From Nymphalis io (Eukaryota > Arthropoda > Insecta > Lepidoptera > Nymphalidae): DNA of 64,000 bases. The notes under the pieces were generated by a model. The model ran no database searches and was not told the DNA's origin. It saw only the letters and a list, made by a program, of their open reading frames with translations. Both the position numbers and the translations under genes were made by a program. Location of the stretch: contig NC_065904.1 in NCBI RefSeq assembly GCF_905147045.1, positions 5,828,001 through 5,892,000 on the forward strand. The letters are read 5' to 3'. Position 1 is the first letter of the stretch. Each line of letters opens with the position of its first letter. Below, piece by piece: positions 10,490 to 22,272 of this stretch.

Positions 10490-10610
10490 TTGGAGTGGAC
10501 TCCTGACCGATTTCGGTCACGTTGACCGATATCAGCTAATCTAAATTTACACCGTGTGTACTACTACGCGTAACCACTGGTCACAGATTCCCATGGATTT
10601 CCAAGGGTTT
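10490..10610 (-). repeat. Family A SINE, tail fragment
   Basis: gtggactcctgaccgatttcggtcacg, then atcagctaatct and gtgtgtactactacgcg, corresponds to the 3' part of family A in reverse, with heavy decay. Confidence 0.4.
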
Positions 10611-10744
10611 TGCTAAGTTGATAAATATTATAATAGTAAATTTTCTTTTTTAGTAGTTATTTTTTATTCTCAATCTCATTTTAATTGGTTATAATTTTGT
10701 ATAGATACGAAATTATTAATTTTGGAATTAAAACTTTTTATATT

Positions 10745-10985
10745 ATTATTAAGCTATCTGCGTTGATGACAGTATAGCGAACAAGTGCGTACACAGCTGC
10801 ATTCTCTCATCCAAGCGCATGACCAAAAGCTAAACGAATCCGAGGCTTAAAAATGCAAACTGCTATAATAAATGCAAATATATCATCAGGAAACTCAACT
10901 TTTATTGGGTCGACCAGGGGTTTCAAGTCGGGCGCTCATGATCTACGGACGTAAAAGCTTACAACTTGAGCAAATATAGTACACA
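10745..10985 (-). repeat. Family A SINE, strongly diverged copy
   Basis: Blocks in family order on the minus strand: agctatctgcgttgatgacagtatagcgaacaagtgcgtac, gcattctctcatcc, then the head-side ttttattgggtcgaccaggggtttcaa and ctacggacgtaaaagcttac. The box B region is recognisable but not functional. Confidence 0.4.
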
Positions 10986-10987
10986 CA

Positions 10988-10993
<6 letters not shown>

Positions 10994-11019
<26 letters not shown>

Positions 11020-11032
11020 GCACGCACGCACG
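10994..11032. repeat. (CA)n-(CGCA)n compound microsatellite
   Basis: About thirteen CA units (10994-11019) change into CGCA units (to 11032). Confidence 0.9.
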
Positions 11033-11370
11033 GTTTGGATTAACTTACAATAATTAGTAATAAGACCCTTTGTAATACTTTGTAATAATTGAATGGGAAG
11101 GAACTGACTTCTGATGCACGGGTAACAGCAGTTCAGGAATCAGGGCTACTTTTTATAATATGTATGTAATGTAAACAATAAAGTTTTATTAAGTATTATT
11201 ATTATATTTAAGTACAATTTACCTATAAATATAGTTAACGGTCTGTAATAAAAGGAAAATGATATAGTTTACTAGTTAACTGTACATTTAAGTAACTACT
11301 AAGATACACCGCGTTTAATATAAGTAATAGTTATTCCGCTAGTATAAATGCTAATACGTTGAATACAATT
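11033..11370. other. AT-rich DNA, nothing recognised
   Basis: There is a gaactgacttctgatgcacggg block near 11103, with no other part of a known repeat. Confidence 0.4.
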
Positions 11371-11518
11371 ATTGCAGTTATCTCTATACGAGTTGAATTC
11401 AAATCATAAATCAGTGGATTTATTTAGCCGTAAGCATGCGAGGCGCCACACCGCTAGGAATCTAGGTACGAGTGACATCGATACGGCAGTTTTGCACCCA
11501 AGCGTACCGCTTTACTGA
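11359..11518 (+). other. Unassigned protein-like open frame with an acceptor-like start
   Basis: A frame open from about 11359 to the TGA at 11516-11518 encodes about 51 residues without an ATG start. It is rich in Arg, His and Ser and includes DLFSRKHARRHTARN and TSDIDTAVLHPSVPLY. An attattgcag acceptor-like sequence ends at 11374. A possible donor (ctag|gtacga) lies near 11465. I recognise no family. Frames of this length are expected by chance. Confidence 0.12.
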
Positions 11519-12480
11519 TACTTTATCTATCGATAAATAGAAATGCATCATAAGCTATACTACGAATCAATATTATGAGAATTATAAAGTTTAACTGTAA
11601 ACTATAACGAGCTAATGTCCAGAGATTTGCATGCTATTCAATATTAAATCGATCAATTGGAATGAAATATTCAATAATTTAAATATTATTATTATATCAT
11701 TCAAATATTCATATAAGAAAAACGAAACGTTTCAATAAAAGTAAACAATAACCATACATTAATATTAAAGCGTTTTATAAAAAAAAACATACGTTGACAT
11801 CTTCATTAAAGGTTAAACCAGTTATTATTTTAATATTCAATTCAATAATTTCGTTAAGCATAGAAGTACCTAATCCTCAAAACCATTATCTTATGCCGAT
11901 ACTATAAATAAAACTTGTTCCCTTCGACATATATAAGGTTGTCTGGAAGAGATAGCAGTTAACAAACACGGTCGCTTTTTGTACATTTCATAATCCGGGT
12001 TTTTGTTTTCTTTTTAATCAGAGCTTAAGTTTTTTTTTAAATAAAGTGTCATGATAAAAAATATAATATATTAAAATTATTGATATTTTAATTGATGAAA
12101 AATTCATGATGAATTGTCTCAGACATTTTTAAGTTAATAAAAATATATTAATAATTTGAGACGATAAACAGATAAAAAATATATGAGAACACTTTTACTA
12201 TAAGCAATGTAATTCTATTAGAATGTCTTTATTTTGCAAAAATAAGTTGCAGCATGTGTTGCCAACCGTTTGGTATAAGTTTGTCTATATATGGCTCATA
12301 CATACCACAGAACAAAGTACCTTATAATATATATTTTCTAAGCATATTCCTGATTCTATAATTGTATTAGTAATAAATATTTAATTATAATTATTATTAA
12401 ATATGTAATAATAATTATTTATTTAGTATCAAAGGAATTTCATATGCATATTCCGCGAAGGTCTATATAACATAACCTAA
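11519..12480. other. AT-rich DNA with a possible LINE-tail relic and an AT palindrome
   Basis: gttgtctggaagagatagcagtt at about 11938-11960, followed by ggtcgctttttgtacatttc, resembles a retroposon 3' UTR common in Lepidoptera. The arms 12387-12399 and 12406-12418 form a 13-bp A+T-only hairpin. The rest is plain. Confidence 0.3.
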
Positions 12481-12597
12481 ATGGTAGTAAAATATTTGCT
12501 GATTAAAAGTTTGCACGGAGCCGTCAAATTACATACGATACCTCTTGAGTGCAAACAGAAAATTCTGGCGCCTCGACTAGACGAAATAGTCATCTAG
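12481..12597 (+). CDS. Candidate 38-codon small ORF, unassigned
   Basis: ATG at 12481, stop TAG at 12595-12597. The product has a hydrophobic start and a balanced C-terminal half (LHTIPLECKQKILAPRLDE). A TATA-like tctatataac lies about 15 bp upstream of the ATG. A strong donor-like aa|gtaagtaa occurs at about 12648, so the stretch could instead be a 5' exon. No homolog is recognised. Only its composition and local signals support it. Confidence 0.12.
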   Translation: MVVKYLLIKSLHGAVKLHTIPLECKQKILAPRLDEIVI

Positions 12598-12648
12598 CGA
12601 AATTAACGACCCGTTTCATTAGTGAGGAACGTGACCAACACCGAGACT

Positions 12649-13959
12649 AAGTAAGTAATGTGAGAAGAAAAAAATAACATCGAAAACAAGTGTAGTGTAA
12701 GCCTTATTTTCAAATATTAAAATATTAGTAATATAAAGTCAATACGCAAGTATAAATTTCAAAAATAGAATGAATTAAAAAAAAATTGTAAGCATTTTGA
12801 AATTATAAAAACAAAAAATAGAATTTATTTCGAACATAACTTAGTTTGAAATTGGAACACGTTTTTAATTTAAATTTATGTAGCACTCGGAATCATCGTG
12901 GCTATTAACTAATTATACTCGTATCTAACGACAATTCTATTTAACTATGTTCGTAACATGTGATCTCGGATCATAAATTATTTGAATAAAGATTCCACAC
13001 ATTCTATAAGAACATTCCATGTTTTTTTTTTATTAGTGAAAATAATAAATCAAATGTCCTACATATACTTAATTAAAACAAGACCTGTTTATTAAATAAA
13101 CTTACAATTCCATTCACAACTAAAGTGTTGTTCTTATTGCTTATTATATGATTTTTGGTTGCTCACACAACACTTTGTTCATTTCATTTTTGAATATATT
13201 CGATTTATAAAATAAAATAATAAACTTAATTTGAAACTGTCCGACTGGCACACAACTTCTAGATCTAGAAGGATGAAATTTATCTCGTGAGTGTTTTACA
13301 AAGTAGAAAAGATTTTTAGAAAATCCTCTAAGGAGCTTAAATATGAAATATGAAAGTTTTTACTTCACGTGTTAAATTTTTACGTGTAAATAATATCGTC
13401 GCCGTTTTTTTTAACATACACAAAAATAGGCTCTTTGAATCTAAATTTAGTTATCAAATTTATTTACTTTTTGTTCACATTTTTAAATTATTATATTACC
13501 TTCGCCTCTTCATAGGTGTACAGATTCAAAAACATTCGGAAATTCTAAATTTGAATTTGAGTAACAAGGTTACATTACAATGTATCGCTTTTGTGTTTCG
13601 TATTCTTTGTATCGAAAAATAATTATAATACTACATTTAATACGAAGTTTTTAGTTTATATTGAGCCATAATCATACATTTAAGCATTATTTACTTCTCT
13701 GACACTGTCGAGAGAACAAATTGCAAATATTGCACAATGCTAATGACACCGTTATGTGCAGTGAACTAACTTTCGTACTATCGCTAGATACGAAAGATAA
13801 CATTCGTAGATAACTTTAGAAAATAGATCACGGGGTAAACGACTACATTTATTTTGGTATCAAGTAATACATACTTAATAAGCACGCTGACATTTTAACT
13901 AGCAACACAAGAATGTTTTTTTTTTTTAAATAAAATATTACCACCTAACTGTAGCCGTT
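12649..13959. other. AT-rich DNA with one short hairpin
   Basis: ctttcgta (13770-13777) and tacgaaag (13789-13796) form an 8-bp stem. The 90-codon frame at 13350-13622 is Phe/Ile-rich and shows no domain. Confidence 0.45.
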
Positions 13960-14125
13960 CCTTGCATCGCCAAAATAACACCTTGGGAACTAAGATAACT
14001 CATGCCTGTAGTTACACTGACCCATTCACCCTTCATACATACAACAATACTAAGTATTGCTGTTTTGCGGTAGAATATCTGATGAGTGGGTGGTACCTAC
14101 CCAGATGGATATCACCAAGGCACCA
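13960..14125 (-). repeat. Family D retroposon, decayed copy
   Basis: accttgggaactaagat, ctgacccattcacccttcatac, acaacaatactaagtattgctgttttgcggtagaatatctgatgagtgggtggtacctaccca. It lacks the poly(A)-proximal third. A 140-codon frame at 13962-14384 starts inside it and is an artefact of the repeat. Confidence 0.75.
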
Positions 14126-14343
14126 ATTTGAATATACATTTACTGTAGTATTTCTTTTAATTTTATTGTACATCGATACTTATAAAATCGTTTATCCTGG
14201 CTACATTATAAACGTACAAGCAAAACTATTGAGTCTTGTAAGCAGAAATTTGGAACAAAGGCTTAATCAGAAAATGGATGGTTATCTTTATATGAATTAT
14301 GAATACAGCCACAATTTATCTAGCAACACGAATTTTAGTTTGA

Positions 14344-14661
14344 AATATTTTTATCTGTTATTTTTCAAAATATGTCCAAAATAACAAGAATCAGCACAAA
14401 ACAGAACTTAAAGTCGAAGATTTAGTTTCAATAATATCCCTTCAGAAATTAAAACAAGATGAACAACAAAGAAACGATGTTTCATATTACAACCTCTTTG
14501 TATGTTTGCACAGTTATGATCAAATGACTTCTGGTAAAACGAAGACGACAAACATCGGTCCGTTGTTTACATTTGAGACGATAAAAGACTCAGTGCAGGA
14601 AGATATAAAAAAATCTATTTGGACACTTCCTTTACAATGTACAGGGTATATATATTTCTGA
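14344..14661 (+). other. ATG-less 105-codon protein-like open frame, unassigned
   Basis: The frame is open from 14344 to the TGA at 14659-14661. Its central part (from 14395) has the charge balance of a soluble protein: TELKVEDLVSIISLQKLKQD, then SYDQMTSGKTKTTNIGPLFT and ETIKDSVQEDIKKSIWTLPL. The only methionine is near 14524. It could be a terminal or internal exon: there is a donor-like acagg|gtatat at about 14646 and an AATAAA near 14789. No family is recognised. A frame of this length is expected once or twice by chance in a window of this composition. Confidence 0.18.
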
Positions 14662-16030
14662 CATTGCCCTTTAAGTTGATCTTTATATGTATAATGCTGT
14701 AGAAAAAAATATATGTGTTAGAAATACTTATTTATGCACTTCACCTAATATGTTTAATAATTACATATTTTTATATTGTATTTGATTTAATAAAAATATA
14801 ATCGGTTTCAGAACGTCATTGGTATTGTCTGGTAAAAAAAGTTGAAAAAAAACTAGTTTTCCCGCGCTTATAAAAAAAAGAGAACTGAACGATTGTCATC
14901 GAATTAACAATATGTGATATTTTGTTTTAATTAAATTTAAAATATTTCATAACTTATTATATTAAAAATATTGAAATTAATAAATAATAAAATTTATTAC
15001 TCCTACTGGTGTACTTATTATAATTAATTTATATCAAGAAATTAAATCTATGGTTATTATTGTTATAAAGTCGTGGAGCTTGTTAGTTAAATAATTAACT
15101 TGATAATTTCAGGATATTTGTATGAATGTTTTTGTCCATTTATTGACAAAGGTTATATACTATATGAAGTTTCAGAATACGAACTACAGGCGTAATAAGA
15201 GTAATAATGTTCAATGTGGCTAAAACAGTGCAAAGAAAGATTTTTAATTTCTAATAAAATTGTTTTAATGAAAGAGTGGGGGCTTTCTAACTCAGGGCTC
15301 TTAAAGGAATGCTCCTGCTTAAACTGCTGTTAAGCTGATTTTTTTAGAACTGGTTTCGCTTGGCTGTCTTAATAGAATCTACACTTCGAGACGTCGAAAG
15401 CTTTACTTTTTTCATTGAAATAATAATCATGGAAAATTATTCAAAAGTGCTCATAAGAGCTCACTTATAAGGCAAATACATTTTTATAAATATTGTTTCG
15501 TTTGCATGAGACGCAAGTTCTAGTAAACTAGTGCATACATTTGTTGACTTTTAGCACGATAATAAAACTTATATACTTTTAATCTTTGGTTTGTATCAAT
15601 CATAAGCCAATAAAGTTAAATATAAGATATATCCTAAAAAAATCAAGAGAATTTTGAGGATAGTTATGAAAAATATTTGTTTATCCAATATCATCACGCA
15701 AAGGAATTCAATGTCACATTAGATTATAGTTTTTTTATAACTAATTTGCATTTAATTCCTACTAAATGATAATTATTAAAAATTCTATGTTAATATCGGG
15801 TTTATAATTTTCCAAATCGAAAATATTATTTATACGAAGCTTCTTTCGCGATTTAAAAAAAGTTTAATATTTTTTTTTATTTATAAGCCATTTAATAAAA
15901 CTGAAAAGGATAACGCCATTTAATGGTAAAGCTATTTCTAGGATCTAATGCTTTAATATACAAGTTAAATATAAATTCGTTTGCATTTAATGTACTTAAT
16001 AAATTTTATTCAATTCTAAAATCTAGCACT
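14662..16030. other. AT-rich DNA, nothing recognised
   Basis: Long A+T runs between 14690 and 15010 and between 15560 and 15900. No repeat family is seen. Confidence 0.45.
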
Positions 16031-16154
16031 TAAATTTATTCCAACAAATCTTCGACAAGAATTCGATGGGGACCAAGTATCGGTATTTCCGACATGCCCT
16101 CGGTGTTAGTTCAGCGTCAACGTAGGAAATCTAAGAAACCCAATGTTATTTGCT
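16031..16154 (+). other. Protein-like open frame followed by a polyadenylation-like signal
   Basis: The last 35 or so codons before the TAA at about 16152-16154 read SIGISDMPSVLVQRQRRKSK and end KPNVIC. This is a basic, nuclear-localisation-like tail. An AATAAA (gcaataaag) lies about 78 bp downstream. This is the arrangement of a terminal exon, but AATAAA is common in such AT-rich DNA and no acceptor is clear. Confidence 0.12.
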
Positions 16155-16485
16155 AAGAAAACTATTGTGGCATGGGCATTTATTTTGTACATATTTACGA
16201 GTACGTGTACAGAAATGCACAGATAATATTGCAATAAAGACTTACTTGTTTATTCGAATTTTGTATCTGTGAAAAATTCGCTGCACATATTGAGTTATTG
16301 ACTTTAATTATTTTCAATTTATTATTATTCTACAATAATCTAGTTATAACTGGTTTAAAAAACAATTTTGTTTTCTTGGTTCTAATAGTATCATTACGAA
16401 ATACAGAAAAAAATATAGAGCTCCTGAAAAAAAAAACATTTTTTTAGGACAAATTGGTATGAAATTTTAATCAAATATAAGATAT

Positions 16486-16641
16486 AAGAACTGACTTCGT
16501 TTGTCACTTGTGAAATGTTAAAAACAAACATATGTAAACATGCAATTTTGATCGAGTATCCTTTAACTGTTATAATTATTGAACTCAATGTCCCATATCA
16601 CTTTCTGACATTACACGTTGTGTTCTGCGGTGAGGTTCGAG
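16486..16641 (+). repeat. Family G repeat, copy 3 (best preserved)
   Basis: aagaactgacttcgtttgtcacttgtgaaatgttaaaaa, gcaattttgat, ttaactgttataattattg, aatgtcccatatcactttctgacatt and gttctgcggtgaggttcgag. This is the most complete of the five copies on the + strand. Confidence 0.6.
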
Positions 16642-16849
16642 TTTGTACTTAAATTATAATAGCTCTGAGACAAAGCATTATGTCAATTTTGTGCCAAGAA
16701 ATAAGTCTCCAGTCTGTACCAATGTCTAAGTAAACTAAATTGTGGCTCGACAAGAAAATGTGCGTATCCTAGTAGTACCATGTAGTTACGATATTTCGAA
16801 ACTCATTTGGTAATTATTGTAACGAATTTGGCAAAAGTTTTCACAATAT

Positions 16850-16885
16850 TTCCGTGTTGTAAGTACAAGAACTTACAACACGGAA
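16850..16885. repeat. Perfect 15-bp hairpin
   Basis: ttccgtgttgtaagt (16850-16864) and acttacaacacggaa (16871-16885) are exact reverse complements around a 6-base loop, acaaga. The stem is much less AT-rich than the surroundings. Confidence 0.9.
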
Positions 16886-17187
16886 GCGTAGGATCGTTAA
16901 CGTTTCATTTGCTTCTCATGTCGAAATGTTATCTTTAGATTTTCTCGTAATCAATATAACATAATACGCATTTAAATTGATGCAGTGGTTATATTCGATC
17001 GAATTCTTAATTTAGCTATAAGCACTAAAAGATAATAAGTATGCGTAGGTCAAATTAAGTACAGCTAAAATTAATATTTCTTTAGTTTTTTTTTCTAATT
17101 TTTAAACAATTATTTATTTATTAATTTCTACTATAATCTAAATATATTAACCCTGATACTTTATTTGAGTCAATATATAATCAAATT

Positions 17188-17403
17188 TCAAAACATGTAA
17201 TGTTTACTAAAGGTTTTCATTACGCCAAAGTTTCGAAGTAGCAAAAAAATGAAAATTATAAATGTTCCCATAACAGCAATGTTTAGTACACTACCATACG
17301 GATAGTGGCAACACGCTGCGCCCGGTTGGACCGTGTAATGACTGTTTAGTGAAACAGCTACACAATGGAAGATAGCTTGAAACAAGTGTTCCGTACTATT
17401 ATA
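17188..17403 (-). other. Protein-like minus-strand open frame with a membrane-like segment, unassigned
   Basis: The ATG-started part (17188-17385) is 65 codons and the frame stays open a little upstream. The product has a Cys-rich middle (HYTVQPGAACCHYPYG) followed by a hydrophobic stretch of about 19 residues (LNIAVMGTFIIFIFLLL). The DNA at 17290-17360 is unusually GC-rich for this window. It could be an exon of a small membrane protein, a decayed transposon piece or chance. No family is recognised. Confidence 0.15.
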
Positions 17404-17594
17404 TTATCACGGGAATATGACCCTTATTCACCTATATTGATGGCTAAGTTTGCTTAAAAAATAGTATAAAGAAATTATTGGGATGAAAAAAGAACTTCAG
17501 TTATATTTTTCAAAACATAGACTTTCTTAAGTCGACTATAAAAATGAAATATGTTAACCTTAACATTTCTTAAGCAGATAATAAAAGAGTATGA

Positions 17595-17742
17595 TCGTGA
17601 AATGTAAGAAGGTGTTAGGCAACATTGACAACAATTATTATATAAAATTTAAAGAATACGTATAACAAGAGCGTATCACCGAATATGAATTTTTAATATT
17701 TCACTAGTGAGATAGGAAGTGAGATCTTACAGGACAACCCTG
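17595..17742 (-). repeat. Family G repeat, copy 4
   Basis: On the minus strand it reads cctgtaagatctcacttcc, cactagtgaaatattaaaaa, ggtgatacgc, tacgtattcttta, ataataattgttgtcaatgttg and ttcacgatc, in family order. Divergence is high. Confidence 0.45.
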
Positions 17743-19661
17743 CAAATCTGAAGTGGTTTTGCCGATAGATCTTACCATAGTCAATTATATTAAAGTTAGT
17801 CCGCCATTTCATTAATACAATAATGCTGATATACTTCCTTAATATGACTTAAAAGTCATTTCAAGTTTCAATTGCAGAATATTCTTTGAAGTTCTCGATG
17901 ACATCCGGCTAAGGGTAAGATATGATAAGAGATCTTGCCCCACATTCTGAATTGTTTTAAATTGACATATTAATAACTTATAAGCCACTCGTTCATCCGG
18001 TATTATACAAATATACTTCATCAATTATGTGACTACGTCGCGACAAATTGTCAACGGATGCGTGAACCGTTTTTAGGGTTCCAACAGACGAATGAAAGCT
18101 TCGCGCTGAGACCTTTAAGTCCAACGGTATTCATCCGTATCCATCAACGTTCTCTGCTAAACTTCTATTATTTCGATTACTGCTGAATTAAAAACTATTA
18201 CTCCTCAAAAGTAGCTAAGAAGGATATAAATAAAACAACAACCATTTTTGAAAAACTAACATGAATATTATCAAATTTTAAAATAAACATCAAAAGAACG
18301 TGTAAATTTATTTGAACGAAAATAACTAATAGGTTACATTCCGTTATATAATACGATACATCTATATAATATTAATAATGTACAACACACTATTAGTAAA
18401 TGTTATAATAACAGTTAAATATTTTGACCCTAACTGCTTGGTATGACCTGGTTATTATAGCCGTTACCCAAAAAATAGTTACAATAAACCTTGAAATTTG
18501 AATTGTAATATACAAATAATTTTATAATTAAAGTGTTTAAAGTTAAACATAGTTTTCGTTTTATTATTAAATTAAGAGCGTGTTTAAATCAAAACTTTAT
18601 TAGGGATTTATGGTAAAAACGTTTGTTTTGAAAATGTCACATCTATTAATATTGTACCCGAATTTAACTAAATTATATATTTTAAATAATCACAACATAA
18701 AATAAAAAAGAATTCAAACTAACCTACGTTAATTCTTAATATAATACTGAACTCTTGTTGTTTAAATCCGACGAGCCCTTGTTCGCTTTTTTAATGTTTC
18801 ATAATCTGTGTCCACATATTAATTTTGTTGCTAAGCAGATTATGAGACAACTGATCACTATGAATACAAGAACAGCGCGTGCTAGTTAAGACGTTTAATC
18901 CGTAACTAGTAACGATTTTTTACGTCGGAAAGATTAATATATCGCTTTTGTGTCTTCGTTTGAAAGTATACATCACTATTAATACCGTTATTCTACTACT
19001 TTATTTATTAATGTTATTTTATTGTGTGAAAAAATTAACATGCAATATATATTTCTGATATTTTTTACGTAATTGTGAATCTTCTCATAACATACGGTGG
19101 TATGGGTAACGGGAAACTACTACGGAATAAAAGGAATGTTACATTTGTATAAAATATTTTTAAGCGATTAATGTTATTGTGGACCTTTTCGCGATAACAT
19201 TAAAGGCAATAATTGAATACATGTTTTAATATTTGTGTACATACAATCATGTAGTTACGTTAGGCGAAAGAAGTCAACTTATTATATTTGTTATATGTAT
19301 GTGTATATATTTAAGGCTTTAATGAATACCAACTGTTCTGTGATAATCGTACTCGTAATCGTAATCGAACATCGTACAGAAGCGCCATCGTAATTGGCTT
19401 CTCCATACACAGCACTGATAGCAACAGCTAGTACAATCGAAAAATATGAAACATAAATAATATGGCTTTAATGTAAATAATTCAGTTCCTAAATAAAAAA
19501 CAATAATATCACTCATTATTATAATATCAACACATAATATAAAAAAAAACATAAAAAATATGTTTAAAACATTACAAAAAGTTTATCGGGCACAAAAAGC
19601 ATATACTATTACGATGCAGTTTAATTTTAATATACAGTTTATATTTTAGCTACAGTACATT
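17743..19661. other. AT-rich DNA with a short TCGTAA tandem
   Basis: Around 19347-19368 the words actcgtaatcgtaatcg repeat three times with variation. The remaining sequence shows neither coding nor repeat structure. Confidence 0.45.
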
Positions 19662-19862
19662 AACAGTGCATGTCTTACGTCTGGCCTAAAGGCTCCTCTC
19701 CACATCGTTGAGCTGATCGATATTCATTTACGGCAAGCCCAAGTTGAACTCTAAACACAAATTAAACACGAGAAAACGCATATGGTATTCGGTTACTCTG
19801 AATTGAATCCGTGATCTTAGATCTATATTAACAACTTCTATCTACTGACGAGATGGCATCAG
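19662..19862 (-). repeat. Family E SINE, old near-full copy
   Basis: ggcctaaaggctcctctcc, gaactctaaacacaaattaaacacgagaaaacgcat, ggttactctgaattgaatccgtgatct and gacgagatggcat follow the family order in reverse. Internal deletions removed the ttccaccacgctgctcc block. Confidence 0.5.
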
Positions 19863-21364
19863 TTTGCTTAAGGAAAAATTTAAATCTAAACATAACAAAG
19901 TAGATACGCCGCTTATGTTTTGTCAATGTACTTCCATAAATAAAAAATCAATTCTTATATTTCCAAAATTAATTGTTGTATGGTTCAATGAATCCCTAAA
20001 GCAAGAATTATTGCTAAAATCTTCAAAAATACATTTAGTTATTAATAATTCGCATTAAAGTAATTTCTATATTTGAAATTAAACGTATCGAAAGCAATTA
20101 CTTCGTTTTCGTTATTGGAAATTCGATTGATTTAAGATTAATCGATACAATTATTTCGAATACGAGAATCATTCACGTACATTAATGCCAATTTCAGAAG
20201 CAAACTTGATTCAAGCTTGACCTATGCTGTTTCCAAGAGTTTAATTTATGAATAAAATAACATTGATTTGGATGAGATTTAGTCTGTCCATGTAATCAAC
20301 TTTCATTCAATACCCTTAGAAAGTAAAGTAGTTATTAAACTTTAATGGGATGATAATAAAATTTCAAGGTGAAATTGTTTGCAACGTTATAAATTAAAAC
20401 GTTTGCTTTGGTCATTTAAACTCTATCACTACTATGTAAGAACTGCGTAATCGATGCGTAATATATTTATTTAAAATGTCTGGTGTTTATTAGTCAACTG
20501 CGCACCGAATTAAATTGCTTAAAAACCAATATCTTTAGTACTAGTAAAGATTTTTGTACATTCAAGATACGCACATACTGGACTATAAGACTTCAGTTTC
20601 AATTTTGATTTTCAAAATTAAAATATCAACCAAAATGGTTGATGTACTGTGCTTGTACACACCAGCGTCAATTACGATACCTTAAAAGCGAAATTATTTA
20701 ATTATTGAGCAACAGCAGTAAATACAATAATCATTATATTACGGGTATATTTATAAATGTCACTAAGACGATCGTCAAAACGAAAATTTTGATACTTAAT
20801 CTTTGAAATGAATGAATATTTTTGGCGATTTCTGGAATTTCTCTCATAGCTAATAAGCTCCTTGGAGAAATTTGCTCCTTATAGTTCGAATATCGAAGAG
20901 CAATTTTTTTGTTTAACTTGCCGTTTTTTGTAGCCACTATGTTCATATCTCAAAACCTTTGAATGCTAATCTAAGTATCTTCAAATTGAATGGCCAGTTT
21001 TTTAAGATCGTTTTCCTGTAACAATAACCGTTAAGGTAGCCAACCTTGATGTTCCATTTCCAGCCATCCTGTATATGGCATGATCGTTATATATAAATTA
21101 TTAATTTCTTTAGATGATACAAATTACACAATACAGAGCGTGAATAAAAAATGACGCCTCAATGATCGTCGTGAGAAATACCATTAAAATTAAACAGTGA
21201 TTTAATTACGATAATTAGTCAATATGTAAGTGATATTTACTTGTGAATATCGATGTCATCTTACATAATAATATTAAGTCAAGATTAATGTTTCTGATTT
21301 CGTTTGTACAAATTTTGGTAATTATGATTTTGGAACTTTTGATTATTATTAATTTAATTATTTG
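19863..21364. other. AT-rich DNA, nothing recognised
   Basis: Frames at 19864 (+) and 20734 (minus) are Lys/Asn/Ile-rich and undistinguished. Confidence 0.45.
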
Positions 21365-21425
21365 GATCATCATCATCATTCAGCCTATGGCACTGCTGGA
21401 TATAGGTCTCTCACAAGGTTACCTT
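21365..21425 (+). repeat. Short (CAT)n-led interspersed repeat fragment
   Basis: atcatcatcatcattcagcctatggcactgctggatataggtctctc resembles a widespread arthropod repeat terminus that reads cagcctat ... ccactgctggacataggcctctc. Only about 60 bp remain. Confidence 0.4.
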
Positions 21426-21520
21426 CTCTATATTGTTGGAATAAAATTGTTATACTCGTATATATAAATAAATGTTTAAAAAATTAATAAAACTGAAATT
21501 AAAGGAGCCGCATATTATTG

Positions 21521-21800
21521 TTTTTTTTTTAAATGCTAGACGGACAAGCATATGGGTCACCTAATGATACGTGGTCACCACTGCCTATAGACATTGACAC
21601 TGTTAATATTAACCATCCCTGACATCGCCAATACCTCACCAAACTTGGGAATAGACGTTATATTCCTTGTTTCTGTAGTCACGCTGGCACACACCTTTCT
21701 AACTAGAACGCAATAATACGAATTATTGCTATTTCGCGGTAGAGTATATGAGCGGGTGGTACCTACTCAGACAGGCTTGCACAAACCCCTCCAACCAATA
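21521..21800 (-). repeat. Family D retroposon, poly(A) retained
   Basis: It starts with ten T (the poly(A) tail in reverse), then gctagacggacaagcatatgggtcacc, tggtcaccactgccta, cttgggaatagacg, ttattgctatttcgcggtaga and gagcgggtggtacctactcagacaggcttgcacaaa. It is full length but diverged. Confidence 0.75.
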
Positions 21801-22110
21801 AATTGTTCCGAATATGCCTGTTTAAACTTACAAAAGGAAAAACAAACAGATATTTTGTCGAGCTTCCAAGATCCGATCTTCTTGATAATGATCGTTTTAA
21901 TGTTATGAACAGACGACCCTGATATAGTTTTGTTTGTATGCGAGAAAATATTACTCAACTAGTTATTTGCTTGTGCAGTGGCAGACATCGATAATTTCTT
22001 AAACTTTTGTACCCTTTATGCGATGTTACACTATACTTATGTTACTCAATTAAATAAACTATGTCACATTACAGACAATCACGACAAACGAATAACCGAA
22101 TGCAGTGTGA
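21801..22110. other. AT-rich DNA, nothing recognised
   Basis: No repeat family or stable frame. Confidence 0.45.
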
Positions 22111-22209
22111 ATGTATGTCCTATTTCCGAGACCGATGATCCGTAACGTCGCGCCCGTGTTACGAAAACGCTATGACAAAGCGCTACTGTTCTTTGTCGCT
22201 TGTATTTAA
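22111..22209 (+). other. CpG-rich island with open frames on both strands
   Basis: About eleven CpGs fall in 75 bp around 22130-22205, in DNA otherwise poor in CpG. An ATG frame of 32 codons (22111-22209, including VAPVLRKRYDKALLFFVAC) is open on the + strand, and a longer one is open on the minus strand. Openness on both strands suggests base composition rather than coding. It could be a regulatory island or an old insertion. Confidence 0.2.
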
Positions 22210-22272
22210 ACAGTTTGAAATAAATAGTATAGTATTTTTGTCTCACGTTCCAAAAAAAAAAACAAATTTTCT

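Noticed and set aside
13962..14384. The longest frame in the window, 140 codons
   Set aside because: Its first 50 or so codons are a family D repeat and the rest shows no motif. The frame is a junction artefact.
16850..16885. Possible microRNA precursor
   Set aside because: The stem is only 15 bp, well short of the 22 or more paired bases needed for an animal pre-microRNA. It is kept as a hairpin only.
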